Shown one piece after another: positions 15,641 through 24,854 of a stretch of 64,000 nt of DNA (positions are counted from its first letter, which is position 1; each line of letters begins with the position of its first letter). Source of the stretch: Xylanibacter ruminicola (lineage in GTDB: Bacteria; Bacteroidota; Bacteroidia; Bacteroidales; Bacteroidaceae); contig SUYC01000001.1 in the NCBI GenBank assembly GCA_015060625.1, forward strand, positions 1 to 64,000, written 5' to 3'. The notes below the pieces were generated by a model. The model was given only the letters and a program-made list of their open reading frames with translations. It was not told where the DNA came from and ran no database searches. Both the position numbers and the translations under genes were made by a program.

Positions 15641-16171
15641 TTATTCTTCCTCGTTGGATGTACGAAGAATAATACTGGTGGCGCCGAGGGTGAACAGGGT
15701 GCCATCGCTGATAACGCGGCGCTCTTTGGGAGTGAGCTCTACGTTGTCGATAAAGGTGCCGGTATTGCTGTTGTTGTCCTTGAGAGTGTAGCGCAGGCCA
15801 CCTTTCTTATCGCGACTGACGGTGATGGTACAATGATTGAGATCGACGCTGGGATCGACAGTCTCGAAAGCGGTATTGGCGGGATTACCTTTCTGGTAAC
15901 GACCAATCACATTGTCGCCCATACGAAGGGGAATCACCTGCTTGTAATGGAATACGTTTTCGATAACAACGATTGATCCGCAACCCTGTTCGTTGGCCTG
16001 CTCGTCGGGGTTTTCATCTTTCTGACGTTCGCGAAGTTTGCTCACACCGATACGGATGCCAAACTCCTTGCCGCAGTCGGGGCACTTGAATACCAGCGAC
16101 TGTCCAGCCTCGTACTTGGTCTCGTCGAAGGTGATATACTGGTCGCATTTAGGGCAGCGTACTCTCTTCAT
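15641..16171 (-). CDS. FHA-domain protein with N-terminal zinc ribbon
   Basis: The 176-residue product starts with a zinc ribbon (CPKCDQYITF near residue 6 and CPDCGKEFG near residue 31). A charged linker follows, then an FHA domain from about residue 65: VIPLRMGDNVIGRYQKG, VDLNHCTITV (the usual Ser-x-x-His is Leu-Asn-His here) and LKDNNSNTGTFIDN. FHA domains bind phosphothreonine, which would link it to protein kinase signalling. It sits three bases after the HU-CCDC81/SPOR gene and one before the MBL gene. Confidence 0.85.
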   Translation of the reverse strand: MKRVRCPKCDQYITFDETKYEAGQSLVFKCPDCGKEFGIRIGVSKLRERQKDENPDEQANEQGCGSIVVIENVFHYKQVIPLRMGDNVIGRYQKGNPANTAFETVDPSVDLNHCTITVSRDKKGGLRYTLKDNNSNTGTFIDNVELTPKERRVISDGTLFTLGATSIILRTSNEEE

Positions 16172-16174
16172 AGA

Positions 16175-17284
16175 TTATTTCTTCTCGTTATATTTGTAAA
16201 CCCAAGCATCTTCCAGACCTTTCTCGTGATTTATCTTCTGGAGCTGGGTGTAAGCGTCGGATTGGTCGGTGTAGTGACCGTAAACGATACGGGTGACATG
16301 GTTGTGCACATAAATTTCGGCACCTTTGTAGCCTCGCTCAGCCAGATTGCTGATAAAAATCTCGGCATTCTGCTTGTTAACATGGCTGGCCAGCACAATG
16401 CAGTAGCCTTTGCGAGCGCTGTCGGTCTTGATGGCAACGGGCTTGGTGGCTTCGGCCTCAGCAGGCTTGGCGGGCTTAATGGTGTCGAGTATTGCTTCGG
16501 CCGTTTTTACTGCGGCAGGCTTGTGTGTATCCTTGCGCTTAAAGTCGATGGCGCTGGTGTTGGTGTCCTTCGAGTTCATCATGCCAAACAATATCTGGTT
16601 GTTCAGACTGTTGATGGTACTCTTCATCAGCTCGGTCTTGCCTGTAGGCATAGCCACAAAGAATACTGCCAGCAGGATGGCGGCAACGGCAACGGCGTTG
16701 CGAATCCATGAGAATTTGATGCGAACCACATCGGTATCGTCGTCGCTGATGTCAACCAAGTTCTGCTGCAGAACGCTGTTAACCTCCGACTCTGGCTTGG
16801 GCTCTGGCTTCATCTCAACCACCTTTGCTTCAGGAGCCTCTTCGACACTTTCCGAGCTGACGGTCTTAATCAGTTTCATCTCGAACGAGTTCAAACCATA
16901 CAGGCTAGGGGTGAGGATACCAGCCTCGCAAGGGGTAAACACATAGTTGCCATCCTCGTTAAGCTCTATTATACCTATATTATTAAGTTCGTATCTACCT
17001 TCGTTCTGCAGGGTTTGAGTCAGTTCGTTCACTTCGTCCTCAATACGCTGCAATGCCTCTGGGTAGCTGATGTCGTAGGCTTCGATATACGACTGGGCCA
17101 GAAGCGAATCATTAATCTTAAGCTGAGGGTTAAAACCTAATGTACGGAGTGGGGGGAGAAAGGCCTGTTCGTCTTCCTCATATCTTGCTTCAACATGGTG
17201 AGCCATAAAACCGCCTAAACCAGGCACAATCACGCAGTCATTGTCGAGCAACAGTATTTCAATATGTCTATCTAATTCAATCAC
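16175..17284 (-). CDS. HU-CCDC81 / SPOR cell-envelope protein
   Basis: The 369-residue protein has an N-terminal HU-CCDC81 module (ELDRHIEILLLDNDCVIVPG then LGGFMAHH), a central acidic linker, one transmembrane helix (NAVAVAAILLAVFFVAMP) and a C-terminal SPOR domain (YCIVLASHVNKQNAEIFISN and GYKGAEIYVHNHVTRIVYG). SPOR domains bind denuded peptidoglycan at division sites. A promoter -7 box sits at 17290-17297, inside the longer open frame, so I place the start at the GTG at 17284; an ATG at 17320 is the alternative. First gene of the operon with FHA and MBL genes. Confidence 0.8.
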   Translation of the reverse strand: MIELDRHIEILLLDNDCVIVPGLGGFMAHHVEARYEEDEQAFLPPLRTLGFNPQLKINDSLLAQSYIEAYDISYPEALQRIEDEVNELTQTLQNEGRYELNNIGIIELNEDGNYVFTPCEAGILTPSLYGLNSFEMKLIKTVSSESVEEAPEAKVVEMKPEPKPESEVNSVLQQNLVDISDDDTDVVRIKFSWIRNAVAVAAILLAVFFVAMPTGKTELMKSTINSLNNQILFGMMNSKDTNTSAIDFKRKDTHKPAAVKTAEAILDTIKPAKPAEAEATKPVAIKTDSARKGYCIVLASHVNKQNAEIFISNLAERGYKGAEIYVHNHVTRIVYGHYTDQSDAYTQLQKINHEKGLEDAWVYKYNEKK

Positions 17285-17289
17285 GGGTG

Positions 17290-17297
17290 CAAAATTA
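17290..17297 (-). promoter_or_regulatory. -7 box (TAATTTTG) just before the HU-CCDC81 start
   Basis: On the minus strand the box ends five bases before the GTG. It rules against the longer ATG start unless another promoter lies upstream, and implies a near-leaderless mRNA. Confidence 0.5.
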
Positions 17298-17340
17298 CTG
17301 CATTTTTTCGACATAAACAAATAAAAGAAACTTAAAATGC

Positions 17341-17370
17341 TTGCGAAATTAAAAATTTAGTGTACCTTTG
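17341..17370 (+). promoter_or_regulatory. ugd promoter
   Basis: TTGC (17341-17344) and TACCTTTG (17363-17370), 18 bases apart, lie 22 bases before the ugd ATG. Confidence 0.6.
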
Positions 17371-17392
17371 CACAAAAATAATTGTTAACGGT

Positions 17393-18712
17393 ATGAATAT
17401 TGCTATAGTAGGAACCGGATATGTAGGTTTGGTATCGGGCACATGCTTTGCCGATACAGGTGCAAATGTAACATGTGTTGATGTTGATGAAAAGAAGATT
17501 GAACGCCTGAAAAACGGTGAAATCCCCATCTATGAGCCAGGGTTGGACGAGTTGGTAAAGAAGAATGTGGCTGCTGGCCGCTTGAAGTTTACTACCGACT
17601 TGGCCTCGGTGCTTGATGAGGTTGAAATTGTATTCTCTGCCGTGGGTACACCTCCCGATGAGGATGGCTCGGCCGATCTGAAATATGTGTTGCAGGTGGC
17701 TAAGACCATCGGACAGAACCTGAAGAAGTACGTGGTTGTAGTAACCAAGAGTACTGTGCCTGTTGGTACTGCCAAGAAGGTGCGCAAGGCTATCGAGGAC
17801 GAGCTGCAGAAGCGTGGCATGGATGTCGAATTCGACGTGGCTTCGAATCCTGAGTTTCTGAAGGAGGGTAATGCTATTAAGGACTTTATGAGTCCCGACC
17901 GTGTGGTGGTAGGTGTTGAGAGCGAGAAGGCCAAGAAGACCCTCACCAAGCTCTACAAGCCTTTCCTGATTAATAATTTCCGTGTGATTTTCATGGATAT
18001 CCCATCGGCTGAGATGACCAAATATGCAGCCAACTCGATGCTGGCTACCCGTATCTCGTTCATGAATGATATTGCCAACCTCTGCGAGCGTGTTGGTGCT
18101 GATGTTAATATGGTACGCGCAGGTATCGGTAGTGATACCCGTATCGGCCGAAAGTTCCTGTATGCTGGTTGTGGCTATGGTGGCTCTTGCTTCCCTAAGG
18201 ATGTGAAGGCGCTGATTAAGACTGCCGACCAGAATGGTTACTCGATGGAGGTGCTGAAGGCTGTGGAGCGTGTGAACGAAAAGCAGAAGAGCGTGCTCTT
18301 TGATAAGTTAGTGAAGGCATTTGGCAGCGTGGAGGCCCTGAAGGGTAAGACCATCGCCATGTGGGGACTCTCGTTCAAGCCTGAGACCGACGATATGCGT
18401 GAGTCAACAGCGCTGGTAATGATTGCCAAACTGCTTGAGGCTGGCTGTAACGTACGTGTTTACGACCCCATTGCTATGGATGAGTGTAAGCGTCGTATTG
18501 GTGAAACGGTGACCTATTGTCGCGACATGTACGATGTGGTGCTGGATGCCGATGCGCTGTTGCTGCTCACCGAGTGGAAGGAGTTCCGTCTGCCAGGATG
18601 GGGTGTCATCAAGAAGGCCATGAAGCGTCCGCTGGTCATCGATGGTCGTAACATCTTCGACTCTGAGGAGCTCGACGAGAATGGCTTTGAGTATCATTGC
18701 ATAGGTAAGTAA
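17393..18712 (+). CDS. ugd: UDP-glucose 6-dehydrogenase
   Basis: The 439-residue enzyme oxidises UDP-glucose to UDP-glucuronate using NAD. The N-terminal Rossmann motif is MNIAIVGTGYVGLVSGTCFA, the substrate-binding and catalytic segment is YAGCGYGGSCFPKDVKAL with the catalytic Cys, and the C-terminal UDP-binding domain includes MWGLSFKPETDDMRES. Length fits the family. It supplies glucuronate for capsule or LPS sugars. An upstream in-frame ATG exists, but the promoter at 17341-17370 supports the start used here. The lipoprotein gene begins directly after its stop. Confidence 0.95.
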   Translation: MNIAIVGTGYVGLVSGTCFADTGANVTCVDVDEKKIERLKNGEIPIYEPGLDELVKKNVAAGRLKFTTDLASVLDEVEIVFSAVGTPPDEDGSADLKYVLQVAKTIGQNLKKYVVVVTKSTVPVGTAKKVRKAIEDELQKRGMDVEFDVASNPEFLKEGNAIKDFMSPDRVVVGVESEKAKKTLTKLYKPFLINNFRVIFMDIPSAEMTKYAANSMLATRISFMNDIANLCERVGADVNMVRAGIGSDTRIGRKFLYAGCGYGGSCFPKDVKALIKTADQNGYSMEVLKAVERVNEKQKSVLFDKLVKAFGSVEALKGKTIAMWGLSFKPETDDMRESTALVMIAKLLEAGCNVRVYDPIAMDECKRRIGETVTYCRDMYDVVLDADALLLLTEWKEFRLPGWGVIKKAMKRPLVIDGRNIFDSEELDENGFEYHCIGK

Positions 18713-19492
18713 ATGAAGAAGATTTTAACGATATCAATGCTGATGGTTGTTCTGGTGGCTTGTAACCAGAACAACTCATCGACGTTGCCCGACGATAAGA
18801 AGGCAAAAGAGATGCTCCAAGGTGTATGGGTTGACGAGGAGAGTGGTAATGTGTCGTTCCGTGTGAGTGGCGATACGCTCTACTTTGCCGATACTACCAG
18901 CATGCCTACCTACTTCCGCATCTATCAGGACTCGCTTTATCTGGCATCGGGTACGGCATATAGTATCGTTAAGCATACTGAACACCTCTTCTGGTTTAAT
19001 AATCAGAATGGCGATTTGCTGAAACTGCAGAAGAGCGACGATGTTGATGAGGCAGATGTTGAGATAGCAGCTCCGAGTGTGCTTACCTATACCCATCAGG
19101 TGAAGATCGACTCGGTGGTAACCTATAACGGCAATCGCTACCATTGGTATATCGCTATTAATCCCACCAAGTATAAAGTCACAAAGCGTACTTTTAACGA
19201 GGACGGACTGGAAGTTGAGAATGTGTATTACGATAATATCATGCACATTAGTGTCTTCCAAGGTGCACGACAGATTTATTCAAGTGATTTCCGTAAGCAG
19301 CAGTACCAAGGGCTGGTGCCTGCCGAATTCTTAAACGATGCCATTCTGGCTAATATGGCCTTTAGCCATATTGATGCCGCTGGCTTGCATTTTAACGCCA
19401 CCCTTTGTATCCCTGATGGTGCTAGCTGTTATATGGTAGAGTCAGCCATCAGTTATACGGGGGCCTTGTCGATGCAGTTGGTAGAGTATTAA
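18713..19492 (+). CDS. DUF4738-like lipoprotein
   Basis: The 259-residue product has a lipoprotein signal with lipobox LVVLVAC (Cys17). The N-terminal half is a compact strand-rich domain (GVWVDEESGNVSFRVSGDTL) and the C-terminal half resembles DUF4738 (VTYNGNRYHWYIAINPTKYK). It starts on the base after the ugd stop, so both are on one transcript. Its stop shares the TTAA at 19489-19492 with the stop of nudC coming the other way. Confidence 0.65.
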   Translation: MKKILTISMLMVVLVACNQNNSSTLPDDKKAKEMLQGVWVDEESGNVSFRVSGDTLYFADTTSMPTYFRIYQDSLYLASGTAYSIVKHTEHLFWFNNQNGDLLKLQKSDDVDEADVEIAAPSVLTYTHQVKIDSVVTYNGNRYHWYIAINPTKYKVTKRTFNEDGLEVENVYYDNIMHISVFQGARQIYSSDFRKQQYQGLVPAEFLNDAILANMAFSHIDAAGLHFNATLCIPDGASCYMVESAISYTGALSMQLVEY

Positions 19493-20262
19493 GCTTTCTC
19501 TTCCAACCAGGCATCGAGCAGCATTCTGGCAATCGATAATTTTTCAGGGATAGTAGGCAGGTTGTCTTTGCGAAACCAGCCGCCTTTGGCTATCTCGCTA
19601 GCTTGCAGGTGGATGTCGCCTGATACGTAGTCGGCATTGAATCCCACCATCAGTCCGCAAGGGTAGGGCCAGGGCTGTGAACCAAAGTAGCGGATGTTGG
19701 TAATCTTTACGCCAGTCTCCTCGAATGCCTCACGGGCAACGGCTTCTTCGAGTGTCTCGCCTGTCTCGACAAAACCGGCCACCAAACCATAAAAATCAGT
19801 ACGGAAATTCTTGGCGCGAACCAGCAGTACCTCGTCGCCTTTGTGTATCAGCACGATAACTGCTGTGGCCAGTTGGGGCCATATTTCTTTGCCGCATTCG
19901 GTGCATTTCTTTGAAATATCGGTATCCATTCGCATGGGGGCGCCGCACACACCACAATACTTGGTGTTGGCATCCCAATACAGCAGCTCCTGGCATTTGC
20001 CTGCCTTTTGATACAAGGCTTTGTCAAGCTTATAATAGCTCTGTCGCAGACCGCACATCTCGTAGCGTGGATTGTCGCAAACCGGACTATCGATCTTGTA
20101 CGTCTTTACCTCAACGCCATCCAACGGGGTAACGGTCATCACGTTGGTCCAAGGTTTAACCTCGATGGGTGGTTCCTCCTGAAAGGGGATGGTATAACCG
20201 CCATCTGCGGTCTTTTCTAATAGTAAGTCTTCTTTGCAGAATACAAAATAATGTTGTTTCAT
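19489..20262 (-). CDS. nudC: NADH pyrophosphatase / Nudix hydrolase
   Basis: The 257-residue protein fits NudC, which splits NAD(H) into NMN(H) and AMP and removes NAD caps from RNA. It has the N-terminal NUDIX-like region, a zinc ribbon (CGVCGAPMRMD and CTECGKEIWPQ), the Nudix box GFVETGETLEEAVAREAFEE then TGV, and the NudC SQPWPYPCGLMVGF signature that specifies NADH. Its ATG overlaps the stop of the nucleotidase gene, so translation is coupled. Well supported. Confidence 0.92.
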   Translation of the reverse strand: MKQHYFVFCKEDLLLEKTADGGYTIPFQEEPPIEVKPWTNVMTVTPLDGVEVKTYKIDSPVCDNPRYEMCGLRQSYYKLDKALYQKAGKCQELLYWDANTKYCGVCGAPMRMDTDISKKCTECGKEIWPQLATAVIVLIHKGDEVLLVRAKNFRTDFYGLVAGFVETGETLEEAVAREAFEETGVKITNIRYFGSQPWPYPCGLMVGFNADYVSGDIHLQASEIAKGGWFRKDNLPTIPEKLSIARMLLDAWLEEKA

Positions 20263-22025
20263 TTTCTAAACAGTTGCTTGCGGTCTCTTTCGAGAGCTGG
20301 TTTGACCCATGTCTCGGGCACAAATTTCCAGTTGTTATTCTTTTGTGGGTCGATAGTGCCCAAACGTTTAATCTCTTCAGTCAGATAGTGGCGCTGATCC
20401 AGCTCGGTGTGGAAGAGCACGCGACCCTCGAGCGAATCCTGAGGGATGCCTGCGCCACGGGTCAGCAGTTCGCCACCACCGTTGGCGCGATAGCTGTTCA
20501 TCACTACCTTATACCATTTCTTCTCGTCGAATGGCTCACCGTTCGACATGCGCAGAATCCTAACTTTCTGTCCGTCGGGTTTGGTCACATCCACTTCGTA
20601 GTCGATGCCGCAAGCCGAGTCGAAGTTGAACGTATAGTAATGGAATCCTGTGCGCTGCTGGTCTTCTTTTGCATTGTCGTTCAAACGCAGCGCATGGTCG
20701 TCGGGCGATGTCATGGTGTTGCACCACATATCATACGAGAACTCCAGATGCTTTCTGATTTCCTCGCCAGTCATCTTCAGCACAAACAGCAGGTTCTCAA
20801 AGCGGTACAGCTTAAACATATCGGCCTGTGTCACCTCGCCGGCTTCGATAGTCGTGTCGAAAGCCAGTGGCGCATTGAATGAGATATCTGCTTTCGAGAT
20901 GCTCATCTGCAGATTGTGAATCAGGTCGGTGAAAGCCGAGTTGCCAAAGAAACTCTCGCGGGTGTGGATCGGATTCTTGAAGTAGCCTATCTTCTGACTG
21001 ACGTATTCCTTAACCTCATCGATGGTAGGCTGGAAGTGCTTAATCATCTGTCTGTCGATCAACTCGTCGCGCACATTCACAATATTGCCGATAATGTCTT
21101 TCTTGGTCAGTTTGCCATCCTGGTAGGTCAGCGTAATCTCCGCCTCGGCCACGTTTTCAACATAGCAAGAAGGGTCAATACACAGCACCTTCTCGCCAGC
21201 TTTGTTGGTGACCCACAGATTGTGAACCTGGTGGTCGTGGCCAAAGAAGATGACATCGAAACCGGGCACCTCGCGTGCTACGGCCTCGGTGGCGTCTTCC
21301 TCATATTCGGCGGTCTTGATGCCACCGCTAAAACCAGAGTGGAACAGACCGAAAATCAGGTCGGGCTTCTCCGTCTCCTTCACATACTTCACCCACTTCT
21401 TGGCGCAGGCTGTCATGTCCTCAAACTCCATGCCTTTCCAGATTGACTTGTTCAGCCAGTTGGGGATGGCTGGTGTCAGCATGCCGATCACCACAATCTT
21501 CACCCCGTCCTTATAGTGAACAGAGTAAGGTTTCAGTCCTGTGTAGATATGCTCGGGGCGCGCTTCGGCGTTCTTATACTCCTCCTTCACGATGTTGGCA
21601 CCCAGCAACGGACAACGCACTTCGCGAATCCACTTGTCATAAACCTTATGGCCAGGTTCGATGTCGTGATTACCCACTGTCTCAGCATCGTAGTTCATGT
21701 AGTTGATGACCGAGGCTGCAATGTTCTCATTCTCGGGCATCACATAGTTCGACCAATAAACACATGGCTGGCCCTGCAGGATATCGCCATTGTCGATGAG
21801 CAGGAAGTGGTCGTCGCCATACTTCTTGCGCTGCTTTTTGATATAGGTGTTGGCACGCGAAAGGGTTCCCTTAATGGGGCGCTGCTCCATAAAGTCGTAA
21901 GGAAAGAAATGCCCATGTACATCGCTGGTTTCAATCACCTTGATTTTGACGGTCTTTTTATCTTTTGCCTCGATGGGTGATATTGATAACAGCATGGAAA
22001 TCAGTAAGATAGAAATCTTTTTCAT
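20259..22025 (-). CDS. Bifunctional metallophosphatase / 5'-nucleotidase
   Basis: The 588-residue product has a signal peptide (MKKISILLISMLLSISPIEA). The N-terminal domain is a calcineurin-like phosphatase with VIETSDVHGHFFPYD, LIDNGDILQGQP, VGNHDIEPG and FFGHDHQVHN metal motifs. The C-terminal 5'-nucleotidase domain includes ADISFNAPLAFD and VVMNSYRANGGGELLTRG. It should hydrolyse nucleotides, 2',3'-cyclic nucleotides or UDP-sugars in the periplasm. A -7 box (TAATTTTG) lies at 22047-22054. The longer upstream frame has no support. It forms an operon with nudC. Confidence 0.9.
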   Translation of the reverse strand: MKKISILLISMLLSISPIEAKDKKTVKIKVIETSDVHGHFFPYDFMEQRPIKGTLSRANTYIKKQRKKYGDDHFLLIDNGDILQGQPCVYWSNYVMPENENIAASVINYMNYDAETVGNHDIEPGHKVYDKWIREVRCPLLGANIVKEEYKNAEARPEHIYTGLKPYSVHYKDGVKIVVIGMLTPAIPNWLNKSIWKGMEFEDMTACAKKWVKYVKETEKPDLIFGLFHSGFSGGIKTAEYEEDATEAVAREVPGFDVIFFGHDHQVHNLWVTNKAGEKVLCIDPSCYVENVAEAEITLTYQDGKLTKKDIIGNIVNVRDELIDRQMIKHFQPTIDEVKEYVSQKIGYFKNPIHTRESFFGNSAFTDLIHNLQMSISKADISFNAPLAFDTTIEAGEVTQADMFKLYRFENLLFVLKMTGEEIRKHLEFSYDMWCNTMTSPDDHALRLNDNAKEDQQRTGFHYYTFNFDSACGIDYEVDVTKPDGQKVRILRMSNGEPFDEKKWYKVVMNSYRANGGGELLTRGAGIPQDSLEGRVLFHTELDQRHYLTEEIKRLGTIDPQKNNNWKFVPETWVKPALERDRKQLFRK

Positions 22026-22146
22026 TAATTCTCTTATTTTTGTCTGCAAAATTACATAAATATGTTGATATGCCCAAATAATTACATATTTTTTTATTAT
22101 TTTTATTTGGCACATTTTTTGCTGGAAAAGTTAAAAAATAAATATT

Positions 22147-22152
22147 AGGAGG
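22147..22152 (+). promoter_or_regulatory. Strong Shine-Dalgarno (AGGAGG)
   Basis: A full AGGAGG nine bases before the ATG at 22162 is unusual for this phylum, where translation usually relies on A-rich leaders. It decides the start of the DnaJ-like gene. Confidence 0.6.
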
Positions 22153-22161
22153 ATATTGATT

Positions 22162-22845
22162 ATGGCATTTATTGATTATTACAAGATTTTAGGCGTAGAT
22201 AAAACCATTGCGCAGAAGGATGTGAAGAAGGCTTATCTGAAACGTGCCAAGCAGTTTCATCCCGATTTGCATCCTGATGACCCAAAGGCTCAGGCAAAGT
22301 TTCAAGCTTTGCAGGAGGCTTATGATGTGATAGGCGACCCCGAGAAGCGTAAGAAGTACGACCAGTATGGCGAGCGATGGCGTGAGGCTGAGCAGTTCCA
22401 AGGTTTTGGAGGTGGCGGTCAGACTGGCGGCAACCCGTTTGGTGGTTTCGACTTCAGCAGTTTCCAGGGTGGCGGTGGCTTCTCATCGTTCTTCGAAGAT
22501 CTGTTTGGGCGCAAAGGACAGCGAGGTGGCGGTTTTGGTGGTTTCCAAGGTTTTGGGGGCAGCAGGCAAGCCCGAACACATAGTGGCGAAATGAATGCTA
22601 ATGTGACGATAGATCTTTACACCGCCATGCTGGGTGGCGAGGTGATTGTAACCCTGTCGAACGGTCAGAAACTGAAGTTGAAAATTAAACCAGAAACGCA
22701 GCCAGGCACTAAGGTCCGACTGCGTGGTAAGGGGTATGATAGGGGTGATGGTACCTTTGGCGACCTTATCATTACCTATCAGGTAAAACTTCCGACAAAT
22801 CTCACTGAACATCAGAAGGATCTTTTACGCCAGATGCTTCAGTAG
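22162..22845 (+). CDS. DnaJ-family co-chaperone (CbpA type)
   Basis: The 227-residue product begins with a J domain ([20 protein letters not shown] and the [15 protein letters not shown] region, with the HPD motif that triggers DnaK ATPase). A Gly/Phe-rich segment follows ([18 protein letters not shown]), then a C-terminal substrate-binding domain. There is no Cys-rich zinc domain, so it is CbpA-like rather than DnaJ. It is short compared with most CbpA proteins, which have two C-terminal subdomains. The stop overlaps the kdsB 3' end coming from the other strand. Confidence 0.85.
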   Translation: MAFIDYYKILGVDKTIAQKDVKKAYLKRAKQFHPDLHPDDPKAQAKFQALQEAYDVIGDPEKRKKYDQYGERWREAEQFQGFGGGGQTGGNPFGGFDFSSFQGGGGFSSFFEDLFGRKGQRGGGFGGFQGFGGSRQARTHSGEMNANVTIDLYTAMLGGEVIVTLSNGQKLKLKIKPETQPGTKVRLRGKGYDRGDGTFGDLIITYQVKLPTNLTEHQKDLLRQMLQ

Positions 22846-23571
22846 GAATTCTTCGGCGCGGGTCAGATCCTCGGGCGTGTCGATACCAACCGTTTCGATA
22901 TCGGTCATACCCACACGGATACGATAGCCGTTCTGTAACCAACGTAATTGCTCCAGGCTCTCTGCTTTTTCCAGACTGCTTTGGGGCAATTTTGTTACTT
23001 CGGCCAATACCTCGCGGCGATAAGCGTAAACACCTAAGTGCTTCAGGAATGGGTACTCGCCAAACCACTCGTTGCGCTCCTTGCCTCTGATAAATGGAAT
23101 CACACTGCGACTGAAGTAAAGTGCGAATCCACGATTGTCGGTCACAATCTTTGGCGAATTGGGATTCTCTATTGCTTCGATTGATTCGAACAGCTTGCCT
23201 AATGTGCCAATCTGAGTCTCTGGTGCATCAAACAGGTGCATTAACGTTTCTATCTGCGAGGGCTGGATAAAAGGCTCGTCGCCTTGCACATTGATAATCA
23301 CGTCGGCATCCGAACCGATTTTCTCGGCAGCCTCTTCGATGCGGTCGGTACCGCTCTTGTGGTCGGCACGGGTCATCACCGCTTGGCCACCAAATGCTGT
23401 TACAGCGTCGAAAATACGCTGGTCGTCGGTAGCTACATATACTTCGTCGAGCACGCTCTTCACCTGCTCATACACTCTCTGAATCACTGATTTTCCGCCC
23501 AGTATTGCAAGCGGCTTGCCCGGATATCTTGTAGAAGCATAACGGGCAGGAATAATAGCCATAAACTTCAT
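22825..23571 (-). CDS. kdsB: CMP-KDO synthetase
   Basis: The 248-residue enzyme activates KDO with CTP for lipid A core assembly. It starts [20 protein letters not shown], the nucleotide-binding signature, and contains [21 protein letters not shown] (metal and CTP site) and the C-terminal GIDTPEDL. Length is as expected. An upstream frame extends to 23610 but includes a -7 box (23580-23587), so the ATG at 23571 is chosen. The last 21 bases overlap the DnaJ-like gene. Confidence 0.95.
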   Translation of the reverse strand: MKFMAIIPARYASTRYPGKPLAILGGKSVIQRVYEQVKSVLDEVYVATDDQRIFDAVTAFGGQAVMTRADHKSGTDRIEEAAEKIGSDADVIINVQGDEPFIQPSQIETLMHLFDAPETQIGTLGKLFESIEAIENPNSPKIVTDNRGFALYFSRSVIPFIRGKERNEWFGEYPFLKHLGVYAYRREVLAEVTKLPQSSLEKAESLEQLRWLQNGYRIRVGMTDIETVGIDTPEDLTRAEEFLLKHLA

Positions 23572-23579
23572 AACGGGTG

Positions 23580-23587
23580 CAAAATTA
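23580..23587 (-). promoter_or_regulatory. kdsB -7 box (TAATTTTG)
   Basis: On the minus strand, eight bases lie between the box and the ATG, so the mRNA leader would be only a few bases long. Confidence 0.5.
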
Positions 23588-23710
23588 CGAATAAGTGAGA
23601 AGAAAACCAAATTTTAAAAGTGAAAAATTATATTAATATATGGCTATGTAATTTGCGCACATCAATTATTTTATTTAAATTTGCACACTAAAACAAGGAT
23701 AGTATTACAA

Positions 23711-24829
23711 ATGAACATAAACAAACTTTCGATAATTGCACTCACAATGTTTCTGCCTTTTACTGCAGGAGCACAGAAAATAACACTCGGCTCGGCTACT
23801 ACCAAGGATGGTGGCGAATATCAGGGCGAAATGGTTATGGGTAAACCCAATGGTAAAGGTAAGGCTGTGTATAAGAATGGTAATCTTTACGAGGGTGAAT
23901 ACGTGAAAGGTAAGCGTCAGGGCTTCGGCATCTTTACTTTTTTCGATGGCGAGAAGTACGAGGGTGAGTGGTTCCAGGACCAGCAGCATGGCAAAGGAAC
24001 CTACTATTTTGCAAACAACAATCGCTACGATGGCTTGTGGTTTCGTGATTATCAGCAGGGCCATGGTGTGATGTACTATTATAATGGCGATAAGTATGAT
24101 GGCGAGTGGAAGCAGGACAAGCGTTCGGGCTTTGGAACCTATACTTTTGCCAGTGGTGCTTTCTACAAAGGCGAGTGGTTGAATGATAAAAAGAACGGTA
24201 AAGGCGTCTATGATTGGGGCGATGGCTCTGTCTATGATGGCGACTGGAAGGAAAATATGCGTTCGGGTAAGGGTACATTTAAGTATGCGGGCGGCGATGT
24301 GTATATTGGTCCGTGGAGCGATGACGAAATGAATGGTCGTGGCATCTATAAGTTCCAGAACGGCGATATTTACGAGGGCGACTACGTCAGAGGCGAGCGT
24401 ACTGGTCAGGGCATATTTAAGTATGCCAATGGCGATGTATATACCGGCCAGTTCTTTAAGGGCGATAAGCAAGGTCAGGGCACGCTTGTATGGCAGAATG
24501 GCGATACATACGTAGGTCAGTGGAAAGGCGATAAACAAGATGGTCGTGGTAAGCTCACTAAAAAGTGTGGCGATACCGTCGAGGGCGTCTTCAAAGCTGG
24601 TCAGCCCAATGGCGAGTGCATTGCTCGTTTTTCTGATGGTTCTAAATTCAAAGGCATCTTTAAAAACGGTCGGAGAAACGGGGCTGCTGTCGAGGAGGAT
24701 AAGGATGGCAACCGCTTCGAAGGTTCCTATCTCGACGATGTGCGTGATGGCAGTTTCGTAGAGAAAGACCGTAATGGTAAGGTTACTGCTCAAGGAACCT
24801 ATACCCGTGGACACAGACAATTAAAGTAA
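23711..24829 (+). CDS. Exported MORN-repeat protein
   Basis: The 372-residue protein has a signal peptide (MNINKLSIIALTMFLPFTAG then AQ) and then about 14 MORN repeats of 23 residues, each with a GxYxGxW/Y core such as DGEKYEGEWFQDQQHGKG. MORN repeats bind lipids or act as extended scaffolds. Its place in the periplasm or on the surface is inferred from the signal. It is the first gene of a same-strand run with YhcH and glgB. The GC-rich repeats create a long antisense open frame, which is an artefact. Confidence 0.85.
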   Translation: MNINKLSIIALTMFLPFTAGAQKITLGSATTKDGGEYQGEMVMGKPNGKGKAVYKNGNLYEGEYVKGKRQGFGIFTFFDGEKYEGEWFQDQQHGKGTYYFANNNRYDGLWFRDYQQGHGVMYYYNGDKYDGEWKQDKRSGFGTYTFASGAFYKGEWLNDKKNGKGVYDWGDGSVYDGDWKENMRSGKGTFKYAGGDVYIGPWSDDEMNGRGIYKFQNGDIYEGDYVRGERTGQGIFKYANGDVYTGQFFKGDKQGQGTLVWQNGDTYVGQWKGDKQDGRGKLTKKCGDTVEGVFKAGQPNGECIARFSDGSKFKGIFKNGRRNGAAVEEDKDGNRFEGSYLDDVRDGSFVEKDRNGKVTAQGTYTRGHRQLK

Positions 24830-24854
24830 CAAACAACTTAAATATTTACTGATT

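Noticed and set aside
23705..24820. 371-codon minus-strand open frame
   Set aside because: It is the mirror image of the MORN repeats; the repeated codons keep the antisense frame free of stops.
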